Shown here piece by piece: positions 9,994-18,943 of a stretch of DNA of 64,000 bases (its first letter is position 1; the number at the start of each line of letters is the position of its first letter). The position numbers were made by a program, and so were the translations under genes. The stretch is taken from positions 868,001 through 932,000 of the forward strand of contig CAWBUL010000005.1 of assembly GCA_963791885.1 (NCBI GenBank), given 5' to 3'. The DNA is from CAVSUZ01 sp963791885. Lineage in GTDB: Bacteria > Pseudomonadota > Alphaproteobacteria > Acetobacterales > Acetobacteraceae. The notes under the pieces are model-generated. The model saw only the letters and a program-made list of their open reading frames with translations, was not told the DNA's origin and made no database searches.

Positions 9994-10446
9994 GTGATGA
10001 TCAGACGTAGTCTTGGATATTCGGTGGCGCCCCTGATGCTGCTGGCCGCTTGTGCCCAGACCCCGATGGGACCGACAGTGCAGGTCATGCCGGGTCCCAA
10101 CAAGTCGTTCGCGAATTTTCAAAGTGATCGATCCACCTGCCAGCAGTTTGCACAGCAGGCGGTAGGTGACCAGGCGCAGGGAGCCAATTTGCGCGGGCTT
10201 GGCACGGCGGCATTGACCACGGCGCTGGGGGCCGGCTTGGGCGGAGCCATCGGGGGCGGCAGCGGCGCTGGTATCGGAGCGGCGGCGGGCGCCCTGGGTG
10301 GCGCCGGGCTAGGTGCGATGAGAACATCGAATGCGCAGAATGCCATTCAAGCGCAATTCGATAATGCTTTTGCTCAATGCATGTTCAGTCTTGGGAATGC
10401 CGTCCCTAGCATGGGGCCGATGATGGCTCGACCGCCGGCGTCCTGA
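9994..10446 (+). CDS. Glycine-zipper outer-membrane-type lipoprotein
   Basis: 150 residues. The N-terminal signal ends in a lipobox (LMLLAACAQ; the Cys would be lipidated). The middle has an extended glycine zipper (GAGLGGAIGGGSGAGIGAAA), typical of small lipoproteins that insert in or line the outer membrane. Two further Cys flank the zipper (RSTCQQF, FAQCMFS) and may form a disulfide. GTGAGGAG lies just upstream of the start. Function is unknown; envelope stabilisation is the usual inference. Confidence 0.8.
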   Translation: MMIRRSLGYSVAPLMLLAACAQTPMGPTVQVMPGPNKSFANFQSDRSTCQQFAQQAVGDQAQGANLRGLGTAALTTALGAGLGGAIGGGSGAGIGAAAGALGGAGLGAMRTSNAQNAIQAQFDNAFAQCMFSLGNAVPSMGPMMARPPAS

Positions 10447-10518
10447 TCGGCGCGACAAGACGTCTACGCCCCGATCGGGAACCTTATCATGGCGACGAGC
10501 GTGGTGTGCCGTGTTATA

Positions 10519-11684
10519 CCAACCCGCTTAAACATTGACCGATGCCCATTGCCTTGCTCCGAGCGATCGGATGCGCTGGGGATGATCGGTCAGAAAGAGC
10601 CACGCCCGTCGGCACGCCTCGACGATGGCCTCGTAGCTTTCCCAGACCAAAGCGGTGAGTTTGTTTTGCCGCAGATACTCCCAAACCGTCTCCATTGGAT
10701 TGAGTTCCGGCGAGTATGGCGGCAGCGGCAACAGAGTGATGTTGTCAGGCACGCGCAACCGGCCGCCGGGCTGATGCCAGCCGGCGCTGTCACAGACCAA
10801 AATAGCGTGCGCACCAGGCGCCACCTGAGTGCTGATTTCGCTCAGGTGTTCATTCATCGCTTCGGTGTTGACGCCCGGCATGATGATGGCGGCACCGATG
10901 CCTCGAGCCGGGCAGATCGCGCCGAACAGATAGGCCGAGTCATGACGGTTGTCGCGCACCATCAGAGGGCGCGAGCCGACCGGCGCCCAAATGTAAGTGT
11001 GTCCGCCCTTCTGCCCGACTCTGGCTTCGTCCTGAAACCAGACCTCGATAGGTGCTTCGGCCGCTTCTTCGGGCAGCGCCTCGGCTACCCGATAGGGGAA
11101 GTTTTTTTATATGCCGCCTCGGCTTTGACATCCTTCCTGGGATGATAGGGGCGCGGTTGCAGCCGGGTCAGCCCGAGCGTGTGCAGCCACTTGCCCATCG
11201 TGCTGAGGTGAACCCGGGCGTTGTAACGCCGCGCCGCTTCCTCCTGCAGGTCCACGCAGCGCCAGCGCACCACACCATGCAGTGCCGGATCGGGTCCCGC
11301 GATCACCAGCGCCCTGAATTCCGCTTTCTGCTCGATCGTCAGCTTCGGCGGGCGGCCGGGGCTGATGCGTGATCGAGGGCCGCCAATCCCCTCGGCATTG
11401 TAGCGGTGGACCCAGTCACGCAACGTCTGGCGGTCCATGCCGCTCTGCCGGGCGGCCTCGCAACGGCTGGCGCCGTCCAGCACCAGAGCAATCGCCAGTA
11501 ACCGGCGGACCTGGTCAGCGTCGGAGCATTTGCTCGCCGTTGCCCGAAGCTCCCGTGCACTGTGAGCGGTCCGGCTGACCGCTACCGCTCTGCCCATGCG
11601 CGCCTCCCGCGAATCGCCGCGGGAATTGAATCACATCTCGCGGGCAGTGGGAACCCGAAGTGAGTCAGAGGTTTCGCGGGTTGG
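10519..11684 (-). mobile_element. IS630-family element (1166 bp)
   Basis: Inverted ends (CCAACCCGC at the left, GCGGGTTGG at the right) with TA directly outside each, as expected for IS630 elements that duplicate a TA target. It encloses a two-frame transposase on the minus strand. Confidence 0.85.
10528..11597 (-). CDS. IS630-family transposase in two frames
   Basis: The first frame (11597 to 11085) holds the helix-turn-helix region (AARQSGMDRQTLRDWVHRYN). The second, joined near 11105, holds the DDE domain (VWFQDEARVGQKGG, ILVCDSAGWHQPGG, PPYSPELNPMETVWEYL, all three acids visible). The join is at a run of seven A's on the coding strand (KK codons of EAAYKK) and needs a -1 shift. Programmed -1 slippage is known in this family, so it may still be active. 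As a single frame it is broken. Confidence 0.85.
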
Positions 11685-11870
11685 TATTAGTCGCGGCCGC
11701 CCGCCGTCGCTATCTCCCGCTGATCCGGATCCGTGTACCGGCCGGTGCTCGAAAGATCATGGGGACACGGTGTGCAGGAATCTTCATCAAGACTGAAGGC
11801 TAGCCGACGCCAAGAGGCGGCGTGATGGAAGCCGCCGCTCCTAAATCCTCGGGTTGCACCAGCGGGGGCG

Positions 11871-12887
11871 TCAGAACCCGGAGAGCAATGCCCCGAAATT
11901 CCTCTCATCCTGGTCCGCGGTGCTGCCAGCAATCCCGGGAAGTACCATCCCAGCGAGAGCCGCGGAACGAAACTCGCTGGCCCGATGCCCGAACATGCTC
12001 CGAAATGCTCGGCCGAAGCTGGATGGATCGGCGAAGCATAGTTCCTCCGCAATGACGGAGATCGGCCGCTTGTTCGTGGGATCGCTCAGTATCGCCCGGG
12101 CCTCTAGTAGGCGGTGGCGCTGCACGTACCGAGCGACGCCGCCTTCGCTTTCCAACAGACGATAGAGACTGGATCGGGACATCCCGACGGCCCGGCACAG
12201 CATGTCGGGTCCAAGCCGGGAAGAGCGCAGATGGGTGCGAACCGTTTGCCGCACCCGTTCCAGCCGGCCCTGATCTATTTGAGTTCTGGCGTCGGCAATC
12301 CGGTCGGCCGACGGAGCAACGCACGCGGCAATCAGAGCACGCGCGGCGGCCGTGAGACGAGGCATATCGGAGATCTCGAGACCCTGCAGCCGATGTTCAA
12401 GGGAAAGCATGAAGTCCCCGAGCAAGCGGCCGAGCGGCGTGTTCAGGACTGCACCGCGGGCGGCATCAAGCACGGGAGCGATGTCCCGGAATACGTCCCG
12501 TGAGAGGAAGATCTGAAGCCGCTCGGTGTCGGTGCGAACCGTCTCCGACGGCTCAGCCAGCGACCATAAAAACGGCACACCTGGGGGACCATGCAATGTT
12601 CTGCGGCGTGTCTGGATAGTGGTTTCACCCTTCTGACAAAAAGTCAGAACCCAGTGATCTACGGGGTTCCGTCGAATCTGTGATGGGGTCCGCTGGACAC
12701 GAACGGCAGGGGCAGAGATCCTGCTGACCATCAGATCGTCCAGCTTCCAGACCGTATTCCTGGCCGGAAAACTTGGATCGTCCGCCTCGCGCGGAATTAC
12801 GCCGAAGACAGGTTCAAACCAAGTTTTCCACGCATCGGCTTGGTCCCGCTGTTTCAGGGTGTGTGTCGTAAAAGTTTGAGGAATCAT
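11871..12887 (-). CDS. AraC-family transcriptional regulator
   Basis: 338 residues. The N-terminal part resembles the AraC-binding-like sensor domain of FeaR/NahR-type AraC proteins (RRNPVDHWVLTFCQKGETTI, followed by a cupin-like region). The C-terminal part has the double helix-turn-helix: LCRAVGMSRSSLYRLLE, YVQRHRLLEARAIL, IAEELCFADPSSFGRAFRSM. A tail of about 28 residues follows. It is transcribed away from the region after 12888, where no clear target gene survives. The inducer is unknown. Confidence 0.88.
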   Translation of the reverse strand: MIPQTFTTHTLKQRDQADAWKTWFEPVFGVIPREADDPSFPARNTVWKLDDLMVSRISAPAVRVQRTPSQIRRNPVDHWVLTFCQKGETTIQTRRRTLHGPPGVPFLWSLAEPSETVRTDTERLQIFLSRDVFRDIAPVLDAARGAVLNTPLGRLLGDFMLSLEHRLQGLEISDMPRLTAAARALIAACVAPSADRIADARTQIDQGRLERVRQTVRTHLRSSRLGPDMLCRAVGMSRSSLYRLLESEGGVARYVQRHRLLEARAILSDPTNKRPISVIAEELCFADPSSFGRAFRSMFGHRASEFRSAALAGMVLPGIAGSTADQDERNFGALLSGF

Positions 12888-13511
12888 TGGTCAGAGTCGC
12901 TTTCCACTATTCAAAAATGCCGACAATGAGCGACTTTGTCGGCCGCGGCAACCAGTTCATTGGCCACTGCACGCAACAGGGATCACACTGCCAATGATGT
13001 TTGCGGATGACAATAGGCGAGTGTTGAAATCGTTGGGAGAATTCAATGGGTAAGTACATGTGGCGCAAATACATCAGAGTTGTCGCCGGTCTTATCCCAT
13101 TGGCGCGGCGGGCGCGTGGACACTTCTGGATTCAATGTTGCCGGGCCACCGCTGGCACAATTGGGCATGGCAGCCCGGCCGGAATTCGCGCGCAGCTGTT
13201 TCCGACAAACACTTTCCAATCTGTTTTCGCAGATGCCCGCCTCAGGCTGGCTTGATGTGGTGTTTCAGTGGTGTGGCATGCTGGGCAACCCTTGGTGCTC
13301 CCTATCGAGTTTACCGGCGAGCGTTTAAAATCATCGAGAAACCTCGGCGAGCGGAAGTCACTCTACAGCACGCGTTTCAGACAAGCGGAATGCCAATTAA
13401 TGAGAGCTGGTGCAAGTTTTTCGTGGATCAGAGGGCGAGTGTTGGGGTCAGTTATGGACGGGCCGAGGCGTTTTCATGACCAAAGGAGGCTGACCCGCGG
13501 CGCCAGGTGAG
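12888..13511. other. AraC upstream region and possible decayed gene
   Basis: Short plus-strand frames (from 13046, 13080 and 13268) look like pieces of one degraded coding sequence: a basic-hydrophobic start (MGKYMWRKYIRVVAGLI), then fragments in other frames. I cannot assign a family. The promoter of the AraC-type gene must lie just upstream of 12887. Confidence 0.25.
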
Positions 13512-13957
13512 ATGTTCGAACTCTCTATCGGAGGGGTAGAGGAGGTCTGCTTCAACGTCAAAGAATCGGAAGGGGGCCGTGTCTCCGGATCGTTTGCCGA
13601 TGGGGTCTCGACGGCGCGTTCTACCAATTCTTGAATGAATTCCGGAGGTTCCTGCAGCTAATCGCGACCCTGCCTGACCAATGGGAGGCGGCAGGCGGAT
13701 TTGTGCCGGTCAGCGCGATTTCCCCAATAGAACCTGGCCAGGGGCTTGCTGGCGTGCGCGTCCCCGGATCGGAAAATGCCATCACTGCCCAGCAGATTCC
13801 CGGAGAGAGCCAGGTGAGAATCACCATCAATGACCGCGGTCGTTGTGCGGGTCAGAAATTTGCCCTCGAATGCAGCACCGCGGAGCCGCATAATCTCAAC
13901 CGGCTGAGTTCGATCCTTGGCGAGGATAACACGATCCTGGAGACGTTCCGGGAATAG
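13512..13957 (+). pseudogene. Uncharacterised small protein, apparently frameshifted
   Basis: Reading from the ATG at 13512 gives MFELSIGGVEEVCFNVKESE and about 40 residues before a stop. A shift near 13600 joins it to a frame reading GAFYQFLNEFRRFLQLIATL and on to 13957, giving about 148 residues in all. The composition looks coding in both halves, which is why I join them. No domain is recognised. Confidence 0.4.
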
Positions 13958-14105
13958 AGGACGATTGATTGGGACGCCGGGTATAGTGGTGGGAACTCCG
14001 GCCCATGCAAGACCCCCTGGGGTGTTGCTAGGAGGGAACCGCGCGACGGGCGACTGACATGGCTCGCCGCCAGAAAATCTCGGGACATAAAGCGGAGCAG
14101 CGTCA

Positions 14106-14450
14106 ATGCCCTTAAGTCGGAAGAGTTATCTTATGGCAGCCGCAATAGTTGCCAGCGTGTCAGCCGCACCCGCAGCTTACGCCCAGCAGACGGCGACGAC
14201 ATTGGAGCAGGCCGAGATGGCCGGACTTTCTCCGCAGGTACGCGCGGAGGTCGAGTCAAGGATGAAACAGCCGGGCCAGACGGTAAGCGAGGTTCTGACC
14301 ACCATCCTGCTGAACAATATCAAGCTCAAGCATTTGGGAAGCCGGATCGTTGCGATGGATTTCAACAGGGGTGTCGCGGTTGTGCGAACGGCGCAGGGTG
14401 GTCTGCGTGCCGTCAATTTCAATCCGACGACGCTTGAAATAAGGTCCTGA
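14106..14450 (+). CDS. Small exported protein of unknown function
   Basis: 114 residues with a clear signal peptide (MPLSRKSYLMAAAIVASVSA, cleavage near AAYAQQ). The mature part, about 88 residues, has no Cys and no recognised domain; it reads LEQAEMAGLSPQVRAEVESR, then LLNNIKLKHLG, and ends with a beta-rich segment (VVRTAQGGLRAVNF). It is periplasmic or secreted. No operon partner is evident. Confidence 0.65.
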   Translation: MPLSRKSYLMAAAIVASVSAAPAAYAQQTATTLEQAEMAGLSPQVRAEVESRMKQPGQTVSEVLTTILLNNIKLKHLGSRIVAMDFNRGVAVVRTAQGGLRAVNFNPTTLEIRS

Positions 14451-14540
14451 TATCACCCATTAGCGGCGCTTGTGTTTATCGGAGGTGCGCCTGTTAGGGA
14501 CTAGTGCGAAGGCCAGAGAATACAGGGGCTCTCATTGACC

Positions 14541-15214
14541 ATGCAGAGCACAACAGAGTTTTCGGAGGGATTGCACTACGTCTCGACAGGCCATCTGCCG
14601 CCATCCGGTTTGGTGGCGGCGCTGGTAAGGGAATCGTATCAGCGCTTCAAAAGCAACACCGACGGCGAGAATTCTAACATCTGTCCGGCGCCATCGTGCG
14701 CACGACGTGACCTGTTCGGAATATGCGTCGTCGGCACATCGGGAACGCCTATTCCGCCGGCGACGCGGATTGGCGGTTTCCGATCATGAGTGTGTCAAAG
14801 CCGTTTGTCTTTGCGCTCGTCTGTCATGTGATTAGGCCGGATGAAGCGCGGCAAGAGCTTGGCGTTAATGGCACGGGATTTGCCCCCAATTCGCCAGCCG
14901 TTAATCCGATCACCAAGCGGCGTGTCGTCATTGCAGAAAGCTGCCGCTACGCGCTGGCCGTAATGGCGACGGCTGATCTTTATGAGACCTCAGGGGACTG
15001 GCTCTACGACACTGGCCTGCCGGGAAAGAGCGGGATAGCCGGTGGGATTGTCGCGGTATCGCCGGGCAAAGGCGGCCTTGGCACCTTCGCTCCTCGACTC
15101 GATCCCGCGGGGGATAGCGTGAAAGGTCAGCTGGTCGCCCGGTTCCTATCAGAGGAGCTCGGCATGAATCTGTTCGTCTCTAAACCCGAAGACCAACATG
15201 ACTCACTGGGCTGA
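14541..15214 (+). pseudogene. glsA: Glutaminase with a frameshift and large internal deletion
   Basis: Both ends match serine-dependent glutaminases (L-glutamine to glutamate plus ammonia). The start reads LHYVSTGHLPPSGLVAALV; the Ser-x-x-Lys motif is in WRFPIMSVSKPF; the C-terminus reads SGDWLYDTGLPGKSGIAGGI and GKGGLGTFAPRLDP. A lost base near 14735 shifts the frame (VVGTSG to NAYSAGDADW). Roughly 100 residues between the GFAPNS and VNPITK segments are absent, including catalytic Asn/Tyr positions. It totals about 224 codons against 310-330 in the family and is certainly inactive. GlsA can serve acid resistance, which fits other genes nearby. Confidence 0.88.
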
Positions 15215-15238
15215 GAATCAACAAGGAGTAGAGATACC

Positions 15239-15763
15239 ATGTCAGATCTGCTTGTCATCGAGTTCAAGACCGAGGCGGAGGCAGAAGAGGTACGGCAGCG
15301 CCTGCTCGGGATGCAGAAGGAATATCTGATCGAGCTGGGCGATGCCGTTGTTGCGGTGAAGCGCCCCGACGGCAGCGTTAAGCTGAACCAACTGGTCGAG
15401 CCGGTAAAGTCGGGCGCTGTTTCGGGCATGTTTTGGGGCGCTCTGATCGGATTGCTGTTCATGATGCCCCTTGCCGGGGCGGCGGTCGGCGCCGCATCCG
15501 GAGCGTTGAGCGGCAAGTTTACCGATCTGGGGATCAACAACGATTTCATGAAGGATGTCGCGCAGGCCCTGCAATCCGGCAACGCCGCGTTGTTTCTCCT
15601 TATCCGGAAGATGACGACCGACAAGGTATTGCCCGCCCTGCAGGGCACAGGCGGCCGGGTCCTTCGCAGCTCGTTCGATGAGACAAAGGAGGAGGCGTTA
15701 CAGGAGGCGCTCGCCGGAATGCGGCAGGTTCAGGCAGCAGCCGGTACATCCCCGGCCGGCTAA
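15239..15763 (+). CDS. DUF1269-type membrane protein
   Basis: 174 residues. The N-terminus (MSDLLVIEFKTEAEAEEVRQ) is the ferredoxin-like fold typical of DUF1269. Next come a charged stretch, then a glycine/alanine-rich hydrophobic hairpin (about residues 60-90: GALIGLLFMMPLAGAAVGAA), then a cytosolic helical tail. AAGGAG sits 11 bases before the start. The family is common near stress genes in alphaproteobacteria; its function is unknown. The gene is intact. Confidence 0.8.
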   Translation: MSDLLVIEFKTEAEAEEVRQRLLGMQKEYLIELGDAVVAVKRPDGSVKLNQLVEPVKSGAVSGMFWGALIGLLFMMPLAGAAVGAASGALSGKFTDLGINNDFMKDVAQALQSGNAALFLLIRKMTTDKVLPALQGTGGRVLRSSFDETKEEALQEALAGMRQVQAAAGTSPAG

Positions 15764-15772
15764 GCAAAACCA

Positions 15773-16296
15773 GTGCCGCTACCGGCCGCTACCAGGAATA
15801 CCGGGCCCGGATGGACCTGCCTCTTGATCATCGGCGCAGGACTTTTGCTGACGTCATGCAGCAAGAAGGCAGCGTCCGAAGCGCCTGTGATTCGACCGGT
15901 CCAGACGGTCATTGCGGCACCCAGCGAGGCGGGCGAAGCGGTCGGTACTGACCGGACATATCGCGGCCGAAAACGAAGCTTCGCTCGGGTTCCGCATCGG
16001 CGGGCGCATGATCGATCGGCTGGTGCGTGTGGGCGATCATGTGGACACCGCGCAGAATCTCGCCAAGCTTGATCCGCAGGACGAAGTCAACGCGCTCCGT
16101 TCGGCGCAAGCAGCAGCGGCAGCAGCCCAGGCGCGATTGATGCAGACGAGGGACGCTTTCAATCGCCAGCGCCAACTCCTGGCGAGCGGGCATACGCCAC
16201 GAGCGGTGTTCGATCAGGCGCAGAAGGAGGTACGGACCGCAGAAGCTGGGCTGGACGACGCGCAGGCGCGCGTTAGCAACCAGGCGCTGCGCGTGT
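15773..16296 (+). pseudogene. RND efflux periplasmic adaptor, truncated and frameshifted
   Basis: The first frame encodes a lipoprotein signal (GLLLTSCSKK, lipobox Cys) and the start of an adaptor (PVIRPVQTVIAAPSEAGEA). After a shift near 15940 the second frame continues LTGHIAAENEASLGFRIGGR, VGDHVDTAQNLAKLDPQ and the coiled-coil hairpin (AAAAAQARLMQTRDAFNRQR). Homology ends near 16290, where sequence of an unrelated antiporter begins. The second lipoyl half, beta-barrel and C-terminus are missing. Confidence 0.8.
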
Positions 16297-16851
16297 TCTG
16301 GCGCTTGGCCTGGGGGCCTGCCGTTGACAGGCGGAGCACTGGCGAAGCTGGCGGTGAAGACCTTGCTTGGCAAAGGTCTCGTGGGCATGCTCGGCAATCT
16401 TACGGCCGCTGGCTCGACTTTACCGATGTTGCACTTTGTCCGGCGGCTACGGGCAGAGCTGGATTCCCGGACGCTGGCAGCTGAGTCAGCATGGTCGGTC
16501 AGCGCCTTTCTGATGGTGGCTATAGCATCGGGGTTGCCGTGGGTTCTCTATCCTTTGGCATCGGGTACGCAGCGCGCGTCCACCCTTACCCTGGACGCGC
16601 TCTGGGCATCGCTCTGGCCCGTGCTGCTCGGGGCGCTGTTGGCTGTTTTGTTGTTCGCGTGGCAAAATCGTAGCGCGAGCCTGCGCGACACCCATTTCCA
16701 TCATCCCGGCGTTGTGTTCGCGAGGGCGGCCAATGGCTTTGGCGGAGCCATCCAGAGCACCGAGGCCAGACTGCGGCAATGGCCGGCGGCCACCATGTCG
16801 CTCCTGTTTGTCGCAATTCTGCTGGGTGCTGCCATGCTGGTCGGGCGCTGA
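16297..16851 (+). pseudogene. Proton-conducting antiporter-like membrane subunit, C-terminal fragment
   Basis: Hydrophobic sequence resembling the C-terminus of NuoL/MnhA-type proton-conducting subunits: TGGALAKLAVKTLLGKGLV, AAGSTLPMLHFVRRLR, and three more membrane segments ending LLFVAILLGAAMLVG. It starts abruptly at the junction with the adaptor remnant, so the conserved core is lost. The shared boundary shows that a deletion joined two genes once several kilobases apart. The family assignment is moderately sure; the truncation is clear. Confidence 0.6.
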
Positions 16852-16884
16852 ACCTGGGATGCGAAAAAATGAAGGGATTATCTG

Positions 16885-17454
16885 ATGCGAACGAGTTCCA
16901 CTTTTGGAGGTCCGGCGTCCAGCATCGCCAAGAATTGGGGATGGTTCATCGCTCTGGGTGCGGTCCTGATCATTCTGGGCATCATCGCGTGGCTTGACGT
17001 TGCCGCCGTTACGATCGCCAGCACGGTCGTTATAGGGGCGAGCCTGCTTGTTGGCGGCGTCTTCCAGATCCTTCAGTCCTTTAGGGTGAACGAATGGCGT
17101 GGGTTTATTTTGGGTTTGCTGGCGGGCGTGCTTTACGTAATCGGCGGACTTCTTATCATCGGTGAACCGGTACAGGGCGCGGTCGTGCTGACGCTGCTTC
17201 TTGCAGCGGCGGTAATCGTTGGAGGCATCGTTCGCATCTTTATTGCCTTCAGGCATCGGGAAATTCGCGCCTGGGGCTTTGTCGTGCTCAGCGGTATCGT
17301 AAGTGTTGTCGTCGGCTGTCTGCTCTACGCAAACCTGCCCTGGTCGGGGTTGTGGCTACTCGGCACACTGATCGCTGTTGAACTGCTGGTTCAGGGCGCC
17401 GGATGGCTTTACTTCGGCATCGCTCTGCGGTTCACGCGGTCACTGGCGGGCTAA
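16885..17454 (+). CDS. hdeD: HdeD-family membrane protein
   Basis: 189 residues with six predicted membrane segments in the HdeD/DUF308 pattern, for example WGWFIALGAVLIILGIIAWL, GFILGLLAGVLYVIGGLLII and WGFVVLSGIVSVVVGCLLYA. In enterobacteria HdeD supports acid resistance at high cell density; that role is inferred here from family only. AAGGGA precedes the ATG. It ends 4 bp before the permease gene and starts the intact run HdeD - GntP - patatin - glycerophosphodiesterase. Confidence 0.88.
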   Translation: MRTSSTFGGPASSIAKNWGWFIALGAVLIILGIIAWLDVAAVTIASTVVIGASLLVGGVFQILQSFRVNEWRGFILGLLAGVLYVIGGLLIIGEPVQGAVVLTLLLAAAVIVGGIVRIFIAFRHREIRAWGFVVLSGIVSVVVGCLLYANLPWSGLWLLGTLIAVELLVQGAGWLYFGIALRFTRSLAG

Positions 17455-17458
17455 GTCA

Positions 17459-18943
17459 ATGGGCCTGCTCGGCATCCTGGTCGGACTGCTCCTTCTCATC
17501 TGGCTGGCCTATCGCGGCTGGAGTATCCTACTCCTCTCGCCGGCCGCGGCGCTGATCGCCGCCGCCGCCGCCGGTGAGCCGTTGCTGGCCCATTGGACGC
17601 AAACCTTCATGGGCAGCGCTGCCCGCTTCCTTGCGCAATTCTTCCCTTTGTTCCTGCTTGGCGCACTATTCGGCAAGCTGATGGAAGATAGCGGATCCGT
17701 CGCATCTATTTCAGCTTATGTGACGAAGCGGCTTGGCGAACGCCGGGCAATATTGGCGGTCGTGCTGGCCGGTGCGCTGGTGACGTATGGAGGCGTCAGC
17801 CTGTTCGTGGCATTTTTTGTCCTCGCCCCGATGGCGGAGGCGATGTTTCGCGCCGCCGATATACCGCGGCGTCTCATGCCCGCGGCCATCGCGCTTGGTA
17901 CTTCCACCTTCACGATGTCGGCGATGCCGGGCACACCGTCGATACAGAACGCCATCCCCATGCCGTTCTTTGGCACGACCCCTCTGGCTGCACCCGGCCT
18001 TGGTGTGATCGCATCGATCATCATGCTTGGCTTCGGCCTATGGTGGCTTAGCCGGGCAGAAACGTCGGCCCGGCGGAATGGCGAGGGCTTTGGCAAAGCC
18101 GGAGGCGTTCGGCCCGACCAGGCGGCAGAGGATGACCTGATCCGTGAGCGTGCGACCACCGCACGCGAATTCGACCCGGCCGAGGTGCATCGGGGCCAGA
18201 CATCCGGTACGCTGCCACCGATTATTGCCGCGGCGGCGCCGCTCATCGTCGTGGTGGGTACCAACTTCCTGATGTCGATATTTGTCTTGCCGCGGCTCAA
18301 TGTGAGTTTTCTCTCCGAGCCGCGTTGGGGTGAAACCACTCTGTCCGCGGTCGGTGGCGTGTGGGCGGTGATCGTCGCTCTGACAGCCGCCATCGCTGCA
18401 CTGCTGATCATAAGCGGGCGGCGGCTTCCCGCATTGCGGCAGAGCGTTGATGCGGGAGCAAACGCATCGGTCTTGCCCGCAGTCAGCGTCGCGAGTCTCG
18501 TCGGCTTTGGGGCTGTTGTTGCCGCTTTGCCCGCTTTCGGGTTGGTCCGCGATTGGGTGCTGTCGATTGAAGGCGGCCCGCTGGTCTCCCTCGCTATTGC
18601 CACGAATGTGCTATCGGCTTTGACCGGTTCTGCGTCAGGTGGATTGACGATCGCTCTCGATTCGCTTGGAGAAACCTATATGCGCCTTGCGCATGAAGCG
18701 GCCATCAACCCAGAGCTGATGCACCGCGTCGCCGTGATCAGCTCGGGTACGCTTGACAGTCTGCCCCACAATGGCGCCGTGGTGACGCTGCTAGCGGTGT
18801 GTGGCCTCACGCATCGCGAGAGCTATCTCGATATTGTCATGGTCGCCGTCGTCGGCGCGATAATCGCGCTGGCGGTCGCATTGCCCTCGGGAGCGCGTTT
18901 GGGTCGTTCTGAGGAACGCACAAAGAATAGGATAGAACAATGA
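17459..18943 (+). CDS. GntP-family permease
   Basis: 494 residues, about 12 hydrophobic segments, starting MGLLGILVGLLLLIWLAYRG. Conserved GntP features include AQFFPLFLLGALFGKLMEDS and the loop MPGTPSIQNAIPMPFFGT. The family imports gluconate, other sugar acids or D-hydroxybutyrate by H+ symport. A close paralogue at 35393-36841 lies next to 3-hydroxybutyrate dehydrogenase. Here the neighbours are a patatin and a glycerophosphodiesterase, so the substrate may differ. The start at 17459 leaves a 4-bp gap after hdeD; the stop overlaps the patatin start by four bases (ATGA). Confidence 0.88.
   Translation: MGLLGILVGLLLLIWLAYRGWSILLLSPAAALIAAAAAGEPLLAHWTQTFMGSAARFLAQFFPLFLLGALFGKLMEDSGSVASISAYVTKRLGERRAILAVVLAGALVTYGGVSLFVAFFVLAPMAEAMFRAADIPRRLMPAAIALGTSTFTMSAMPGTPSIQNAIPMPFFGTTPLAAPGLGVIASIIMLGFGLWWLSRAETSARRNGEGFGKAGGVRPDQAAEDDLIRERATTAREFDPAEVHRGQTSGTLPPIIAAAAPLIVVVGTNFLMSIFVLPRLNVSFLSEPRWGETTLSAVGGVWAVIVALTAAIAALLIISGRRLPALRQSVDAGANASVLPAVSVASLVGFGAVVAALPAFGLVRDWVLSIEGGPLVSLAIATNVLSALTGSASGGLTIALDSLGETYMRLAHEAAINPELMHRVAVISSGTLDSLPHNGAVVTLLAVCGLTHRESYLDIVMVAVVGAIIALAVALPSGARLGRSEERTKNRIEQ

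Noticed and set aside
16486..17256. 256-codon minus-strand frame
   Set aside because: It is antisense to the antiporter fragment and hdeD, and its translation is low-complexity (Asn/Gln/Arg-rich).
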